A stretch of DNA of 64,000 nt from Prosthecobacter sp. Lineage in GTDB: Bacteria > Verrucomicrobiota > Verrucomicrobiia > Verrucomicrobiales > Verrucomicrobiaceae. Location of the stretch: the NCBI RefSeq assembly GCF_034366625.1, contig NZ_JAXMIH010000006.1:1178001-1242000 (forward strand), in the 5' to 3' direction. Both the position numbers and the translations under genes were made by a program. The notes under the pieces were generated by a model, which was not told where the DNA came from, ran no database searches, and saw only the letters and a program-made list of their open reading frames with translations. Below are positions 25,610 to 34,397 of the stretch, piece by piece (the first letter of the stretch is position 1; every line of letters begins with the position of its first letter).

Positions 25610-26752
25610 TTACAGGGCCGCCATCTTCACCACCAGCGAGTCGTAGCCTAGCGTGCGGTCAAACTTGGCCTCGTGCTCGACACGTTCTTCGGCCTTCACG
25701 ATGGTGATGCGCTTCACACGGTCGCAGCAGAGCTTTAATAGCGTGCGCAGAATCAGCCGTGCATGAGGCGCGCCGAGACAGAGGTGCGTGCCGAAGCCGA
25801 AGCTAAGATGCGGGTTTGGTTTGCGGTCGAGACGGACTTCATCGGACTGCGGGAAGGCTGTTTCGTCAAAGTTCGCCGAGGCCCAGGCAAGCGAGATGCG
25901 GTCGCCAGCTTTCACGGTGACACCATTCACATTCGTCTCAGCAGGACAGACGCGGCCGATGTGCGTGAGCGGCATGAAGACACGGAAAAACTCCTCGCTG
26001 GCGAGCGTGATGCGCTTGGGATCAGCGCGGAGATATTCGAGCGCCTCAGGATGTTCGGCGAGATAGCCAAGCGCACAGGAGATCGTGTGGATGATGGTGT
26101 CGCGACCACCGGCGAAGGCGAGATTGGCGAAGCCCATGCACTCCTCACGCGTGAGCTTGCGACCGCGATAGTCGGCCTTCACCAGCGCGCTGAAGAAGTC
26201 CGCTCCGGGACTCGCCTCGGCTTCGTCGAACTTCTGGTGCAGGTAGTCTTCCAGCACCGTGCCTTTCTTAAACTCGCCACCGGTGACTTTGAAAACGTGG
26301 ATGCCCCAGCCGATCCAGGTGTCCGCTTCGGACTCGGAAGTGTTGAGCAGATACGTCAGCGCCCGCGATTGCACAGGTAGCGCGAACTCGTTCACGATCT
26401 CGATGGACTCACACTTCAGCGCCTGCGTGAGCATGCCATCCAGCAGCGCCTCGACCTGCACGATCATGGCGGGATCTTTGGCGCGTTGGAAAAACGGCTC
26501 GGCGATCTCGCGATACTCGGTGTGCTCGGGTGGATTTGTCTCGATGGGTAGCTGACGCATGCTGCGCACATCCTCCTCCGATGGAATCGGCACACGGAAG
26601 GGCGCGTCGGAGCTGAAGGTCTGCCAGTCTTTCGACGCCTTGCGCACATCCTCGTGGCGGAGAATCATGGTGATGTTTTCGCCGTGAAACGGGCATTGCA
26701 TCACGCCGGATTCGGCGCGGGCTTCTTTGAAGGGATCGGAAAAGGCGGGCAT
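25610..26752 (-). CDS. Cytochrome P450
   Basis: A 380-aa soluble monooxygenase. The haem-binding loop is FGFGTHLCLGAPHA with ligand C325. The I-helix oxygen-binding motif is AGGRDT (214-219), where the usual acidic residue is D218. The K-helix ExxR motif is EFFR (254-257). The size and lack of membrane anchor fit class I bacterial P450s of the CYP101/CYP107-like group. No dedicated ferredoxin or reductase is next to it. The intergenic region upstream (26755-26790) carries the ATTCGTCATTC-type repeat. The substrate is unknown. Confidence 0.92.
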   Translation of the reverse strand: MPAFSDPFKEARAESGVMQCPFHGENITMILRHEDVRKASKDWQTFSSDAPFRVPIPSEEDVRSMRQLPIETNPPEHTEYREIAEPFFQRAKDPAMIVQVEALLDGMLTQALKCESIEIVNEFALPVQSRALTYLLNTSESEADTWIGWGIHVFKVTGGEFKKGTVLEDYLHQKFDEAEASPGADFFSALVKADYRGRKLTREECMGFANLAFAGGRDTIIHTISCALGYLAEHPEALEYLRADPKRITLASEEFFRVFMPLTHIGRVCPAETNVNGVTVKAGDRISLAWASANFDETAFPQSDEVRLDRKPNPHLSFGFGTHLCLGAPHARLILRTLLKLCCDRVKRITIVKAEERVEHEAKFDRTLGYDSLVVKMAAL

Positions 26753-26754
26753 GG

Positions 26755-26790
26755 TTGGAGAATGACGAATGCAGAATGGCGAATGACGAA
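26755..26790. repeat. ATTCGTCATTC-type intergenic repeat
   Basis: The + strand reads GAGAATGACGAATGCAGAAT and continues GGCGAATGACGAAG. On the minus strand the repeat unit is CATTCGTCATTC. Nearly the same string forms part of the signal peptide codons of sulfatase 2 (20605-20635). Confidence 0.6.
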
Positions 26791-26818
26791 GGGTTCGGCA
26801 ATCCGCCTGATTTGCTTT

Positions 26819-28144
26819 TTACTGCTTCTGCCAGGGTGTGCTGCCGCCGCGCTGGATGTGTCGGCTGAGGGCAATGGAGAGTTCATTGAAGATCTTCGGT
26901 GCCTTCGTGGCGACGTTGGTCTGCTCCTGCGGGTCGTTCTTGAGGTTGTAGAGCTCCAGCGGGCTGAACGGGTCGTTTTGCATGAGCTTCCAGTCGCCGC
27001 GAATGAGCGCCTCGTAGCTTTTGCCGCCGTAGGTTTTCCAGCCTTCGCGACGGACGAAGTAGAGGTCACGCGGCGTGGTGAGCGTGTCGCCTTTGAGGAT
27101 GGGAACGAGACTCACGGCATCGAGTTCGGACGAGGGCTTGGCTCCGGCGAGTTCGAGGAAGGTGGGGAAGAGGTCGAAGTTAAGTCCCTGGTAATCGCTA
27201 TGGCTGCCGGGCTTGATTTGCGCAGGCCAGCGCATCAGAAACGGCACCCGCAGGCCGCCGTCGTAGTGATCCTGCTTGCCACCACGCCACGGGTCGTTGT
27301 TCTGCGCATGCGGCACGGAGCCGCCGTTGTCCGCGCTGAAGACGACCACGGTGTTGTCTTCCAAACCGACCTCTTTGAGCACCGCGAGCACACTGCCGAT
27401 GCGATCATCAAGATGCTCGACGAAGGCCACGTTCATCGCCCGCTTTTCATCGAGCTGCGGCGCACGCGCTTTGACCTTCGCCAGCCATTCCGCCGGTGGT
27501 TCGATGGGAAAATGCGGCGCGTTGTAAGCGAGGTAGAGGAAGAACGGCTTGTCCTTCGACTTTGACCGCTCGCGCAGGTAATCGCTCGCCCAGTCGGTGA
27601 AAATGTCCGTCGCATGGCCCTTCGGATCGACGACCTCGCTGTTGAGCCGCATGTAATTGTTTCCGTGGCGAAGATGCGTCGTGTAGCTGTCCATCATGTC
27701 CCCGAGAAAACCGTGGAAGTGGTCAAAGCCGCGCTCGTTCGGTGTGTTCGGCGATTCGAGCCCGAGATGCCACTTCCCGATGATGCCAGTGTGATAGCCA
27801 GCTTTTTTGAGTTCATCCGCGATTGTCGGCACACCCGGTTTGAAGTAGCCCCAGGAGCCCTCCGGCTGCGTGCGGATCACGCCCGGCACACCCACGCGAT
27901 CCGCATAGCGTCCCGTGAGCAATGCCGCGCGTGAAGGCGAGCACACCGTGCAATTCGCCCGCATCGCCGTGAACACCATGCCCTCCTTGCCAATGCGGTC
28001 GATGTTCGGCGTCCGCACATCGGACGCGTGATAAGCCGACACATCGCCGTAGCCGTGGTCGTCGGCGAAGATGAGCAGGAAGTTCGGCTGCGCGGCTTGC
28101 AGAGCACCGCAGAGAGAGAGAATGGCAACAAGGAGGCGTTTCAT
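26819..28144 (-). CDS. Secreted sulfatase 4 (441 aa)
   Basis: Signal peptide at residues about 1-18 (MKRLLVAILSLCGALQAA). Core motifs are FLLIFADDHGYGDVSAYH, the formylglycine Cys C68 in CTVCSPSRAALLTGRY, GIIGKWHLGLES and VFSADNGGSVPHAQ. The protein ends shortly after the catalytic domain, so there is no extra C-terminal domain. The ATG at 28144 is chosen because it opens the signal peptide; the frame runs further upstream inside the next gene. It lies 4 bp downstream of the DUF1080-like gene and probably shares its transcript. Confidence 0.92.
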   Translation of the reverse strand: MKRLLVAILSLCGALQAAQPNFLLIFADDHGYGDVSAYHASDVRTPNIDRIGKEGMVFTAMRANCTVCSPSRAALLTGRYADRVGVPGVIRTQPEGSWGYFKPGVPTIADELKKAGYHTGIIGKWHLGLESPNTPNERGFDHFHGFLGDMMDSYTTHLRHGNNYMRLNSEVVDPKGHATDIFTDWASDYLRERSKSKDKPFFLYLAYNAPHFPIEPPAEWLAKVKARAPQLDEKRAMNVAFVEHLDDRIGSVLAVLKEVGLEDNTVVVFSADNGGSVPHAQNNDPWRGGKQDHYDGGLRVPFLMRWPAQIKPGSHSDYQGLNFDLFPTFLELAGAKPSSELDAVSLVPILKGDTLTTPRDLYFVRREGWKTYGGKSYEALIRGDWKLMQNDPFSPLELYNLKNDPQEQTNVATKAPKIFNELSIALSRHIQRGGSTPWQKQ

Positions 28145-28148
28145 GGGT

Positions 28149-28727
28149 TCAAGGCTTGCCGCTGATCTTGAGCAAACGGATCGAGGCTTTTTGGCCGCCG
28201 ACGGCAATCCAGCTCCGCGTCTTCGGCGTGGCGAGGAAGGCGTGTTGGGCCTGCAGAGCCAGTTCATTGAGCTGGATGGCGATTTGATCGCCTTTCCATT
28301 CGAGGCGCAGCTTGTGCCACACGCCGGATTTCAAATCAGCGGGCAACTTGGCGATTGTGTGACTGGGTTTCACCGAGTCTTCCGCGATACTGATCTGCTT
28401 CGGTGAGATGACGAATCGCCCGACATGCTTGAGGCCGTTTGGCGTGTTGCCATCGCAGCCGAGGATGAGGACTTTCGAGCCGTCGAAACGGAACTCGCAC
28501 TCGATGACACCGGTGTTCCAGCCGACTTGATGCCAGATGACAGCGGAGTGTTTATTTTCCGGTTTTTCGGCGCACACAAGCACGCCGTCCTTTGGTTCGT
28601 AAGTGCCATGGGCGATCTTCCACGTGGCATCGAGCGGAGATTTGAAATCCGGTTCGGCGACGATGGGCAGGGTTTCCGCGGCGAAGACAGGGCCGCATAT
28701 GAGCGCGGCGAGGATGATGAGTTTCAT
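28149..28727 (-). CDS. Secreted DUF1080-like (LamG/concanavalin-fold) protein
   Basis: A 192-aa protein with a signal peptide (residues about 1-16). The remaining part is an all-beta domain: DATWKIAHGTYEPKDGVLVC, VIWHQVGWNTGVIECEFRF and WHKLRLEWKGDQIAIQLNE. This is the pattern of DUF1080/3-keto-disaccharide hydrolase-type domains, which are common partners of sulfatases in PVC genomes. It lies 3 bp after the sulfatase 5 stop and 4 bp before sulfatase 4. Confidence 0.75.
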   Translation of the reverse strand: MKLIILAALICGPVFAAETLPIVAEPDFKSPLDATWKIAHGTYEPKDGVLVCAEKPENKHSAVIWHQVGWNTGVIECEFRFDGSKVLILGCDGNTPNGLKHVGRFVISPKQISIAEDSVKPSHTIAKLPADLKSGVWHKLRLEWKGDQIAIQLNELALQAQHAFLATPKTRSWIAVGGQKASIRLLKISGKP

Positions 28728-28730
28728 GAA

Positions 28731-30275
28731 TCAGGGAAGTTTGGGTTTCACGGGAGTCGTGCCGCCTTTTTCGACGGGATAGACGGCGTTTTGCGCTTCG
28801 AGTCCGGCAATGAGGCCCTGCATGAGACGCTTTAAGTCGGAGGGATTGGTCGTGGCGAGGTTCTTTTGCTCGAAGGGGTCGGCTTTGAGATTGAAAAGCT
28901 GGTAGTGGCTGCTTTCGGAGACCTCAGAGGGGAAGTAGTGGTAGATGACCTTCCAGTCGCCATCGCGGAAGGTGGTGAAGTAGTCGGTGCGATGCGGCGC
29001 GTGCGGGTAGTGCATGAGGAACTTCTCATCGCGGGTACTGTCAGGCTTGCCGGTGAGCAGGGTGTCGAGCTTCTTGCCATCGATGGTGTGTTGCGCAGGC
29101 GATTCGATGCCGGCGAGCTTCAAAATGGTGGGAAACATGTCATACACGGCGGCTTGCTGGCTCTGGATGGCTCCGGCAGCGATGGGCAGGCGCTTTTGAT
29201 GCGCGTTATCGGCGTTCGGTTTTGCCCAAGCGGCGATGAAGGGCACGCGCATGCCGCCCTCGTAGTGTGAGCCCTTTTTACCACGCAACGGCGCCGCGCA
29301 GGCGACGGCGTGTTCGTTGCCGAGCGGTGCATCACTGCCGTTGTCACCGAGGAAGAGGACGAGCGTGTTGTCGGCGATGCCGAGAGCGTCGAGATGATCG
29401 AGGACATCGCCGAGCGACTTGTCCATGCCTTCGACGAGGGTGGCGAAGTTTTGCGCCTGCTGCGGCTTACCACTGTTCGCGTAATTCGCGGCGAATCGCG
29501 GATCAGATTGATGCGGGCCATGTACGGCATATTGCGCGAAGTAGAGGAAGAAGGGCTTCTCCGCCTTCACTGCATCACTGACATGCGCTTTGGCTTCGAC
29601 GGTCAGCGCCTCGGTGAGGAAGATGTCCTGGCCGTGGTATTTCTCCAGGCCCGGCACTGCGGAGCCGGTTTTTTTGGCCTTCTTCTTGCCCTTTGGGTTG
29701 TCCTGAATACCGCCGAAGTTTTTCAGGCCATAGTAGCTGCCTGGAGCGCCGATGGAGGCTCCGGCGACGTTGATGTCGAAACCGATGGCCTGCGGATTTG
29801 CTGCCTCAAACTCTCGCGGTGCGAAGTGTCCTTTGCCGACATGAATGGTGCGATAGCCTGCACCGCTGAGAAGACCGGGCAGCGTGACATCGCCCTTCTT
29901 GAGCCCTTTCCAGTTCCAATCGGCGGGGCCCTGCGGTCCGGCGTTGTCGTTGTCAGGATTGATCCAGTTCGTGGTGCGATGACGCGCCGCATTCTGCCCG
30001 GTCATGATCGAGATGCGCGTGGGCGAGCACACGCTCATGGCGCAGAAGTTGTTGAAGCGGATGCCGCGTGCTGCGAGCCGTTCCATGTTCGGCGTGCGGT
30101 AGTAATCGTTGAGCGGATAACGCTTCGGCTTGTCTGCGGTGTCGGTCAAAAACGGCAGCGAAGTGTCCATCACCCCCATGTCATCGACGAGCATGATGAC
30201 GATGTTGGGCGGCGATGCGGCGAACGACGGCTGCAAAATGACAAACGACGAAATGAGAATGAGGAGAAGCTTCAT
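28731..30275 (-). CDS. Secreted sulfatase 5 (514 aa)
   Basis: Signal peptide at residues about 1-20, containing SSFVILQPSFA, a repeat-like sequence similar to that in sulfatase 2. Core motifs are IVIMLVDDMGVMDTSLPF, the formylglycine Cys C83 in MSVCSPTRISIMTGQ, HVGKGHFAPRE (Gly-His rather than the usual Trp-His) and LFLGDNGSDAPLG. The start codon overlaps the stop of the cytochrome/toroid gene (ATGA at 30272-30275), so translation is coupled. It belongs to one operon running from 31315 down to 26819. Confidence 0.92.
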   Translation of the reverse strand: MKLLLILISSFVILQPSFAASPPNIVIMLVDDMGVMDTSLPFLTDTADKPKRYPLNDYYRTPNMERLAARGIRFNNFCAMSVCSPTRISIMTGQNAARHRTTNWINPDNDNAGPQGPADWNWKGLKKGDVTLPGLLSGAGYRTIHVGKGHFAPREFEAANPQAIGFDINVAGASIGAPGSYYGLKNFGGIQDNPKGKKKAKKTGSAVPGLEKYHGQDIFLTEALTVEAKAHVSDAVKAEKPFFLYFAQYAVHGPHQSDPRFAANYANSGKPQQAQNFATLVEGMDKSLGDVLDHLDALGIADNTLVLFLGDNGSDAPLGNEHAVACAAPLRGKKGSHYEGGMRVPFIAAWAKPNADNAHQKRLPIAAGAIQSQQAAVYDMFPTILKLAGIESPAQHTIDGKKLDTLLTGKPDSTRDEKFLMHYPHAPHRTDYFTTFRDGDWKVIYHYFPSEVSESSHYQLFNLKADPFEQKNLATTNPSDLKRLMQGLIAGLEAQNAVYPVEKGGTTPVKPKLP

Positions 30276-31315
30276 GGGGTGGTGGGTTTTGATTCGGTGC
30301 CGCTCAACAGCTCGCCGCATTCCGCGAGGGCGAGCACGGCCCAGGCGGTGGCGGAGTTCGAGAGGACGTGATTGGGACGTGAGGTGAACGAGGGCACAAA
30401 CCAGCGCCCGCTTTCACGCTGATGGGTCTTCAGCCAGTCCAGCGCAGGCCGCAGACGGGCATCGTTGGCGGCGAGTCCGGCCTGACGCAGCACATAGACG
30501 ATGAAACCAGTCGCATACGCATCGCCGGGACGCTGGAGGTCGAGTTGCAGTTGCTCGAAGGACAGGGTGCCGACGACGAGATTCTCAATCGCCCAACCGC
30601 CATCGGGGGCACGCAGAGACAGCAGCCGTTTGATGATGGCATCGCGCAGCGGTTTGTCGGCGAGGCCTTCGATGCGTGTGGAGGCCCACAACTGCATCGC
30701 TTTGCCATAGGCGCTCGGCGGCGGATGTTTCGGGACGTAGTCGCGCACGCGGGCCAGCGCTGTTTGTGCGGGGGCGGTGTTTTGAAAATCACCGGGCGCT
30801 GAAACGATGTTCAACGCGGCGAGCAGCGTGCCTTCGTATTCACGGATGAAGGCTTTCGGTGCGCCGGGATTCCACGTCCAACCGCCGTCCGGGCGCTGTG
30901 TGCCGAGCATTTTTTCCAAGGCCTTGCGTGTGACCGGACGCAGCACTCCACTCGCACGATCTTCCGCCACCAGCGCCATCGAGACGACGACCGGTTCCAT
31001 CGGATAGCGCAGACCCTTCGCCGGCCAGCGTTGTTCGACCAGTTCGCTCAGCAGCGCGTCATACTCGGCGGGTTGCGGCAGCACGCTGTTCAGCAGGGGC
31101 CGCGCGAGGCCATAGTGCATGTTCGCGTGGCATTGGATGCAGCGGTTTTCTTCCTGCCACAGCCGCATCGAAGTGTCGAGCGCCTGCGCCGCCGCGAGCG
31201 CGGAGAAACGTTTCGCCAGCGGTTCCTCCGCGTTGGCGGGAGGATTTTGATATGCCTGCTCGGCGGCTGCAACACAGCCGCAGACGAGGCAGAACAGCAT
31301 GAGAAGGCGCTTCAT
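30272..31315 (-). CDS. Secreted cytochrome-c-site protein with alpha/alpha-toroid (squalene-cyclase-like) repeats
   Basis: A 347-aa protein with a signal peptide (residues about 1-18). One haem motif CIQCH is at C59, in NRCIQCHANMHYGL. The rest consists of helical repeats with QRPDGGWTWNPG and LRAPDGGWAIEN, as in prenyltransferase/squalene-cyclase toroids; no DxDD acid motif is present, so cyclase activity is unlikely. Such proteins occur in PVC genomes but have no established role. Its stop codon overlaps the sulfatase 5 start, suggesting a functional tie. The ATG at 31315 opens the signal peptide. Confidence 0.75.
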   Translation of the reverse strand: MKRLLMLFCLVCGCVAAAEQAYQNPPANAEEPLAKRFSALAAAQALDTSMRLWQEENRCIQCHANMHYGLARPLLNSVLPQPAEYDALLSELVEQRWPAKGLRYPMEPVVVSMALVAEDRASGVLRPVTRKALEKMLGTQRPDGGWTWNPGAPKAFIREYEGTLLAALNIVSAPGDFQNTAPAQTALARVRDYVPKHPPPSAYGKAMQLWASTRIEGLADKPLRDAIIKRLLSLRAPDGGWAIENLVVGTLSFEQLQLDLQRPGDAYATGFIVYVLRQAGLAANDARLRPALDWLKTHQRESGRWFVPSFTSRPNHVLSNSATAWAVLALAECGELLSGTESKPTTP

Positions 31316-31402
31316 GGTGAGTTTCTTCAAACACCAACGATGTCGTGGTCTTTCGGCAGATCCAAGATGGAGAGGATGAATGATCGCGTTTAGAAACGGC
31401 AC

Positions 31403-32611
31403 ATGACTCCCACCATCACACGAAGATCACTACTTGCGAACCTGGGCTGCACCGGACTCGGCGTCATGGCCGGATCTCACCTATTCGCGGATGAATCCCT
31501 CATTTTGGTCGATGCTTCCGCGTGGAAGAAGCATGGTGAGCAGTTCCGGCATCGTGGTGAACCGGCGAGCGGCTGGGTGCAGAACTTCACGAGCACGGTC
31601 GAACCGCTGGAGGATCATCGCTGGCGGGTGTGGACGAGTGTTTCGGGGCCGAAGGGCATGGAGAAGAACATCGGCTATCACGAAGGACGCGTCGGAGGCG
31701 AATGGAAGCACACGCTGGCCGTTTGCACGTTGGGTGAGCCGGACAAAACTGCACCTCTTGTCATCGGAGGACTGCCGGAAGGCTGGCATCCGGTGCAGAT
31801 GGTGACGTTGCGGCTGAAGGATGGCCGCACGCGGCTCTATTTCTGGGCGCATGGCAAAGGCGTCGTACGCTACCTCGCTGCGGACAGTGCGGATGGCCGC
31901 GCCTTCAAGGTCGTGAATGCGCTGACACCCTGTTTGTATCACCCCGTTGATCGTGCGGTCGATGGCAAGACGGCGCTAGAGGGAGGATTGGAGCATTTCG
32001 CGAAACGCAAGGCGGCGCCCGTCGAAGGCGAGTCGCTCGCCCCAGCATCTTTGATCTCCAATGACGCGACGAATGTGTATCAGCTTCCCGATGGCAGCTT
32101 TGAGATGTATTCCGTCGGCTTGATCCAGGTGGGCAAGGACGATCCACGCTATGCCGCGCAGGACAACATTCCCGGCCTCGTACGCGTGATCGACCGCTAC
32201 ACCAGCGACGACGGCCTGATCTGGGGCAATCGTCAGCGCGTGATCACGCCCGATGAGCGCGATCCGCACGATTTGCAGTTCTACTACCTCTCCGTCACCC
32301 ACACCGAGCGCGGTCGCATCGGCCTGCTCGGCCATTACCGGCTCGGCGGGCAGACCATCGACATCGAACCCTGCTTCTCCGCCGACGGCATCATCTGGCA
32401 GCGCGCGTTGCGCCAGCCTTGGATCAAACGCGATGCCCCCGGCACTACCGTCGCCAGCTACATCCTCCACGCCCCACACGCGATGGTGCTACGCGACGGC
32501 CAATGGCACCTCTTCTACACCGGCGGCAACTTCGCCCACAACCACCGCGACTCGCACGGCGCGCCGGATCGTGCGGTGATGCTGGCGACGTGCGAATCAC
32601 TCTGGAAATAG
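31403..32611 (+). CDS. Tat-exported GH43/GH32-like beta-propeller protein
   Basis: A 402-aa protein with a twin-arginine signal (TRRSLLANLG) and cleavage likely near residue 29. The body has the repeated strand pattern of five-bladed propeller glycosidases: RVWTSVSGPKGMEKNIGYHEG, VTLRLKDGRTRLYFWAHGKG, YQLPDGSFEMYSVGL and GQWHLFYTGGNFAHNH. These resemble the blades of the GH43/GH32/arabinanase-like group; the catalytic triad could not be assigned. It is divergent from the cytochrome/sulfatase operon (87 bp between starts), so both may share a control region. Confidence 0.65.
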   Translation: MTPTITRRSLLANLGCTGLGVMAGSHLFADESLILVDASAWKKHGEQFRHRGEPASGWVQNFTSTVEPLEDHRWRVWTSVSGPKGMEKNIGYHEGRVGGEWKHTLAVCTLGEPDKTAPLVIGGLPEGWHPVQMVTLRLKDGRTRLYFWAHGKGVVRYLAADSADGRAFKVVNALTPCLYHPVDRAVDGKTALEGGLEHFAKRKAAPVEGESLAPASLISNDATNVYQLPDGSFEMYSVGLIQVGKDDPRYAAQDNIPGLVRVIDRYTSDDGLIWGNRQRVITPDERDPHDLQFYYLSVTHTERGRIGLLGHYRLGGQTIDIEPCFSADGIIWQRALRQPWIKRDAPGTTVASYILHAPHAMVLRDGQWHLFYTGGNFAHNHRDSHGAPDRAVMLATCESLWK

Positions 32612-32613
32612 CG

Positions 32614-33462
32614 TCAACGCGTCAATCCGAGCAGCTTCAAACTGTCGCGGTGGATCATGGCTTCGATCTGATTCACATCGAGACGTGGCAGCTTCGTGCC
32701 TTCCAGCATGTCATTGAGCTTGCGGATGCCGTCGATGGATGCGTTCACGGTGGTGAAGGGGAAATCCGTGCCGAAGAGCAGCTTGTGCCACACGCCGTAT
32801 TCCTGCGCGAGCATGAGCGAGTTGTAGAGCTGCCACGGGCGATAATGCAGCGCGCTGACATCGGCGAAGACGTTTTCTTGCTTCCTGATCGTCACCAGGC
32901 ACTCGCCTTCATATGGATGACCGAGATGCGCGAGGATGATCTTCACGCCCGGATGCTTTAGCGCCACCGGCTCGATCAAACGCGGCAGCGTGAAGGCCAG
33001 CGGTGCCTGCGCGATGAACGTGGTGCCCATGTGCAGCAGCACGGGGAGGCCGTTTTTCTCCGCATACTGCCACAGCGGCTCCAGCTTCGGGTCATCGGGG
33101 CTGAATCCGGCATACATCGGCAGCAGCTTGATGCCGCGCAGGCCGAGTTCATCGTGTCCGGCCTTCATTTCACGTTCCCAATCGTCTTGCGTCGGATCGA
33201 CGGACAGAAAGCCGATCAAGCGTGACGGATCATGCGCGACGTAATCCGCCACGGTCTTGTCGTTGATCCAAAGGCCGCTGAGTTTGGCTTTGCCGCCGAA
33301 GACAATGGTGCAGGTATCCTCGGGTGCCGTGGCACGATAGGCTTCATACGTCGCGCTGAAATCAACGGCATGTCCGGGGCGTGCGCGGCCCGCTTGACGG
33401 ATGAAGTCGTCGGAGAAGTCGGAGGGGAAGTTCCAGGCGTGGGTATGAACGTCGATGATCAT
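32614..33462 (-). CDS. Amidohydrolase-2 family metal-dependent hydrolase
   Basis: A 282-aa TIM-barrel enzyme. The first metal motif is DVHTHAW (H6, H8), followed by LLHMGTT, ILAHLGHPYEGE and FGTDFPFTTVN, matching the ACMSD/amidohydrolase-2 order. There is no signal peptide, so it acts in the cytoplasm. It lies downstream of a DapA-family lyase and an SDR dehydrogenase on the same strand. The three could form a short sugar-acid or lactone breakdown route. The stop is 2 bp from the convergent propeller gene. Confidence 0.85.
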   Translation of the reverse strand: MIIDVHTHAWNFPSDFSDDFIRQAGRARPGHAVDFSATYEAYRATAPEDTCTIVFGGKAKLSGLWINDKTVADYVAHDPSRLIGFLSVDPTQDDWEREMKAGHDELGLRGIKLLPMYAGFSPDDPKLEPLWQYAEKNGLPVLLHMGTTFIAQAPLAFTLPRLIEPVALKHPGVKIILAHLGHPYEGECLVTIRKQENVFADVSALHYRPWQLYNSLMLAQEYGVWHKLLFGTDFPFTTVNASIDGIRKLNDMLEGTKLPRLDVNQIEAMIHRDSLKLLGLTR

Positions 33463-33471
33463 GGCTTCAAA

Positions 33472-34383
33472 TCACTGGGCTGCTGCAATCATCCGGTCAA
33501 ACTGTCGCTCCACCTCGCGCGTGGTTTCGGCGTCGAGCTTGAAGCCCACCGGACCGCGAATGAGCGTGTTTTTGAAGATGCCTTGGCGGACGAGCAAATG
33601 CTTTTCAACGGCGAGAAAGCCGTCGAGGCTCGTCTGCATCGAAATGAGTGCGGAAAGCGGCCCGTGAATGCGGTCTGCTTTATCCGCATCTCCTGCCTCC
33701 AATGCTTTCCAGAGCGGGACAAGGCCGCGAATGAGGTCTGCGCCCGGCATGGTGCCGACGACACCGCGCTTGAAGGAATCGACGAGCGCAATGCCGCCGG
33801 TGCCTTCAAAGACACGGGCGCGGCCTTTCGTCGCATCGCGGAGTTCGCTGAGTTTGGGGCCAATCGGTGAGGCTTCGGGCTTGTACTGCACGCGCTCGGG
33901 GCCGAACTCGTCCAAAAGCCGCGCCTGCATCGCGATTGGCATCGGTTTGCCGACGTAGCCGCTGGCGTCCTGCACGATGACGGGAATCTGGATCGCTTCG
34001 ATGATGCGCGTGTAGTAAGCGAGCAGCTCGCTCTCGCCGATGCCGATGGAAACCGGCGGAATCGCCATCACCGCATCCGCGCCGATACTTTCGGCATGTT
34101 TCGAGTAGCGTTCCGCTACCTTCGATGACTCCGCACCGACACTGATCACGACCACGCCGCGGTCTTTGCCGAAACGGCACGCGGCGGCGGCGAGTTGCTC
34201 GCGTTCTTCGCTATCGAGGCGCAGCGTCTCTGAAACCATCGCCATCACGATGCCATTCGCGCCGCAGTCGTAGAGCCAGGCGATCTCGCGTTCGAGCGTT
34301 TCGAGGTCGAGGGTTTCATCGTCAAGCCACGGCGTCTGAAAAACGGGCAGCACACCGCGGAGTTCGTGTTTGGGAGGAGTCAT
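33472..34383 (-). CDS. DapA-family (DHDPS/NAL/KDG aldolase) lyase
   Basis: A 303-aa cytoplasmic TIM-barrel aldolase. The Schiff-base lysine is likely K168 in RVQYKPEASP. The family motif GANGIVMAMVSET stands in place of the usual GTTGE loop, and IPVIVQDASGYVG in place of the YNxP loop. The substrate is therefore probably not that of dihydrodipicolinate synthase. Neighbouring SDR and amidohydrolase genes suggest 2-keto-3-deoxy sugar acid metabolism. The ATG at 34383 is preferred; one 21 bp upstream is also in frame. It lies 14 bp after the SDR stop. Confidence 0.85.
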   Translation of the reverse strand: MTPPKHELRGVLPVFQTPWLDDETLDLETLEREIAWLYDCGANGIVMAMVSETLRLDSEEREQLAAAACRFGKDRGVVVISVGAESSKVAERYSKHAESIGADAVMAIPPVSIGIGESELLAYYTRIIEAIQIPVIVQDASGYVGKPMPIAMQARLLDEFGPERVQYKPEASPIGPKLSELRDATKGRARVFEGTGGIALVDSFKRGVVGTMPGADLIRGLVPLWKALEAGDADKADRIHGPLSALISMQTSLDGFLAVEKHLLVRQGIFKNTLIRGPVGFKLDAETTREVERQFDRMIAAAQ

Positions 34384-34397
34384 GTTCGATTTCAAGT

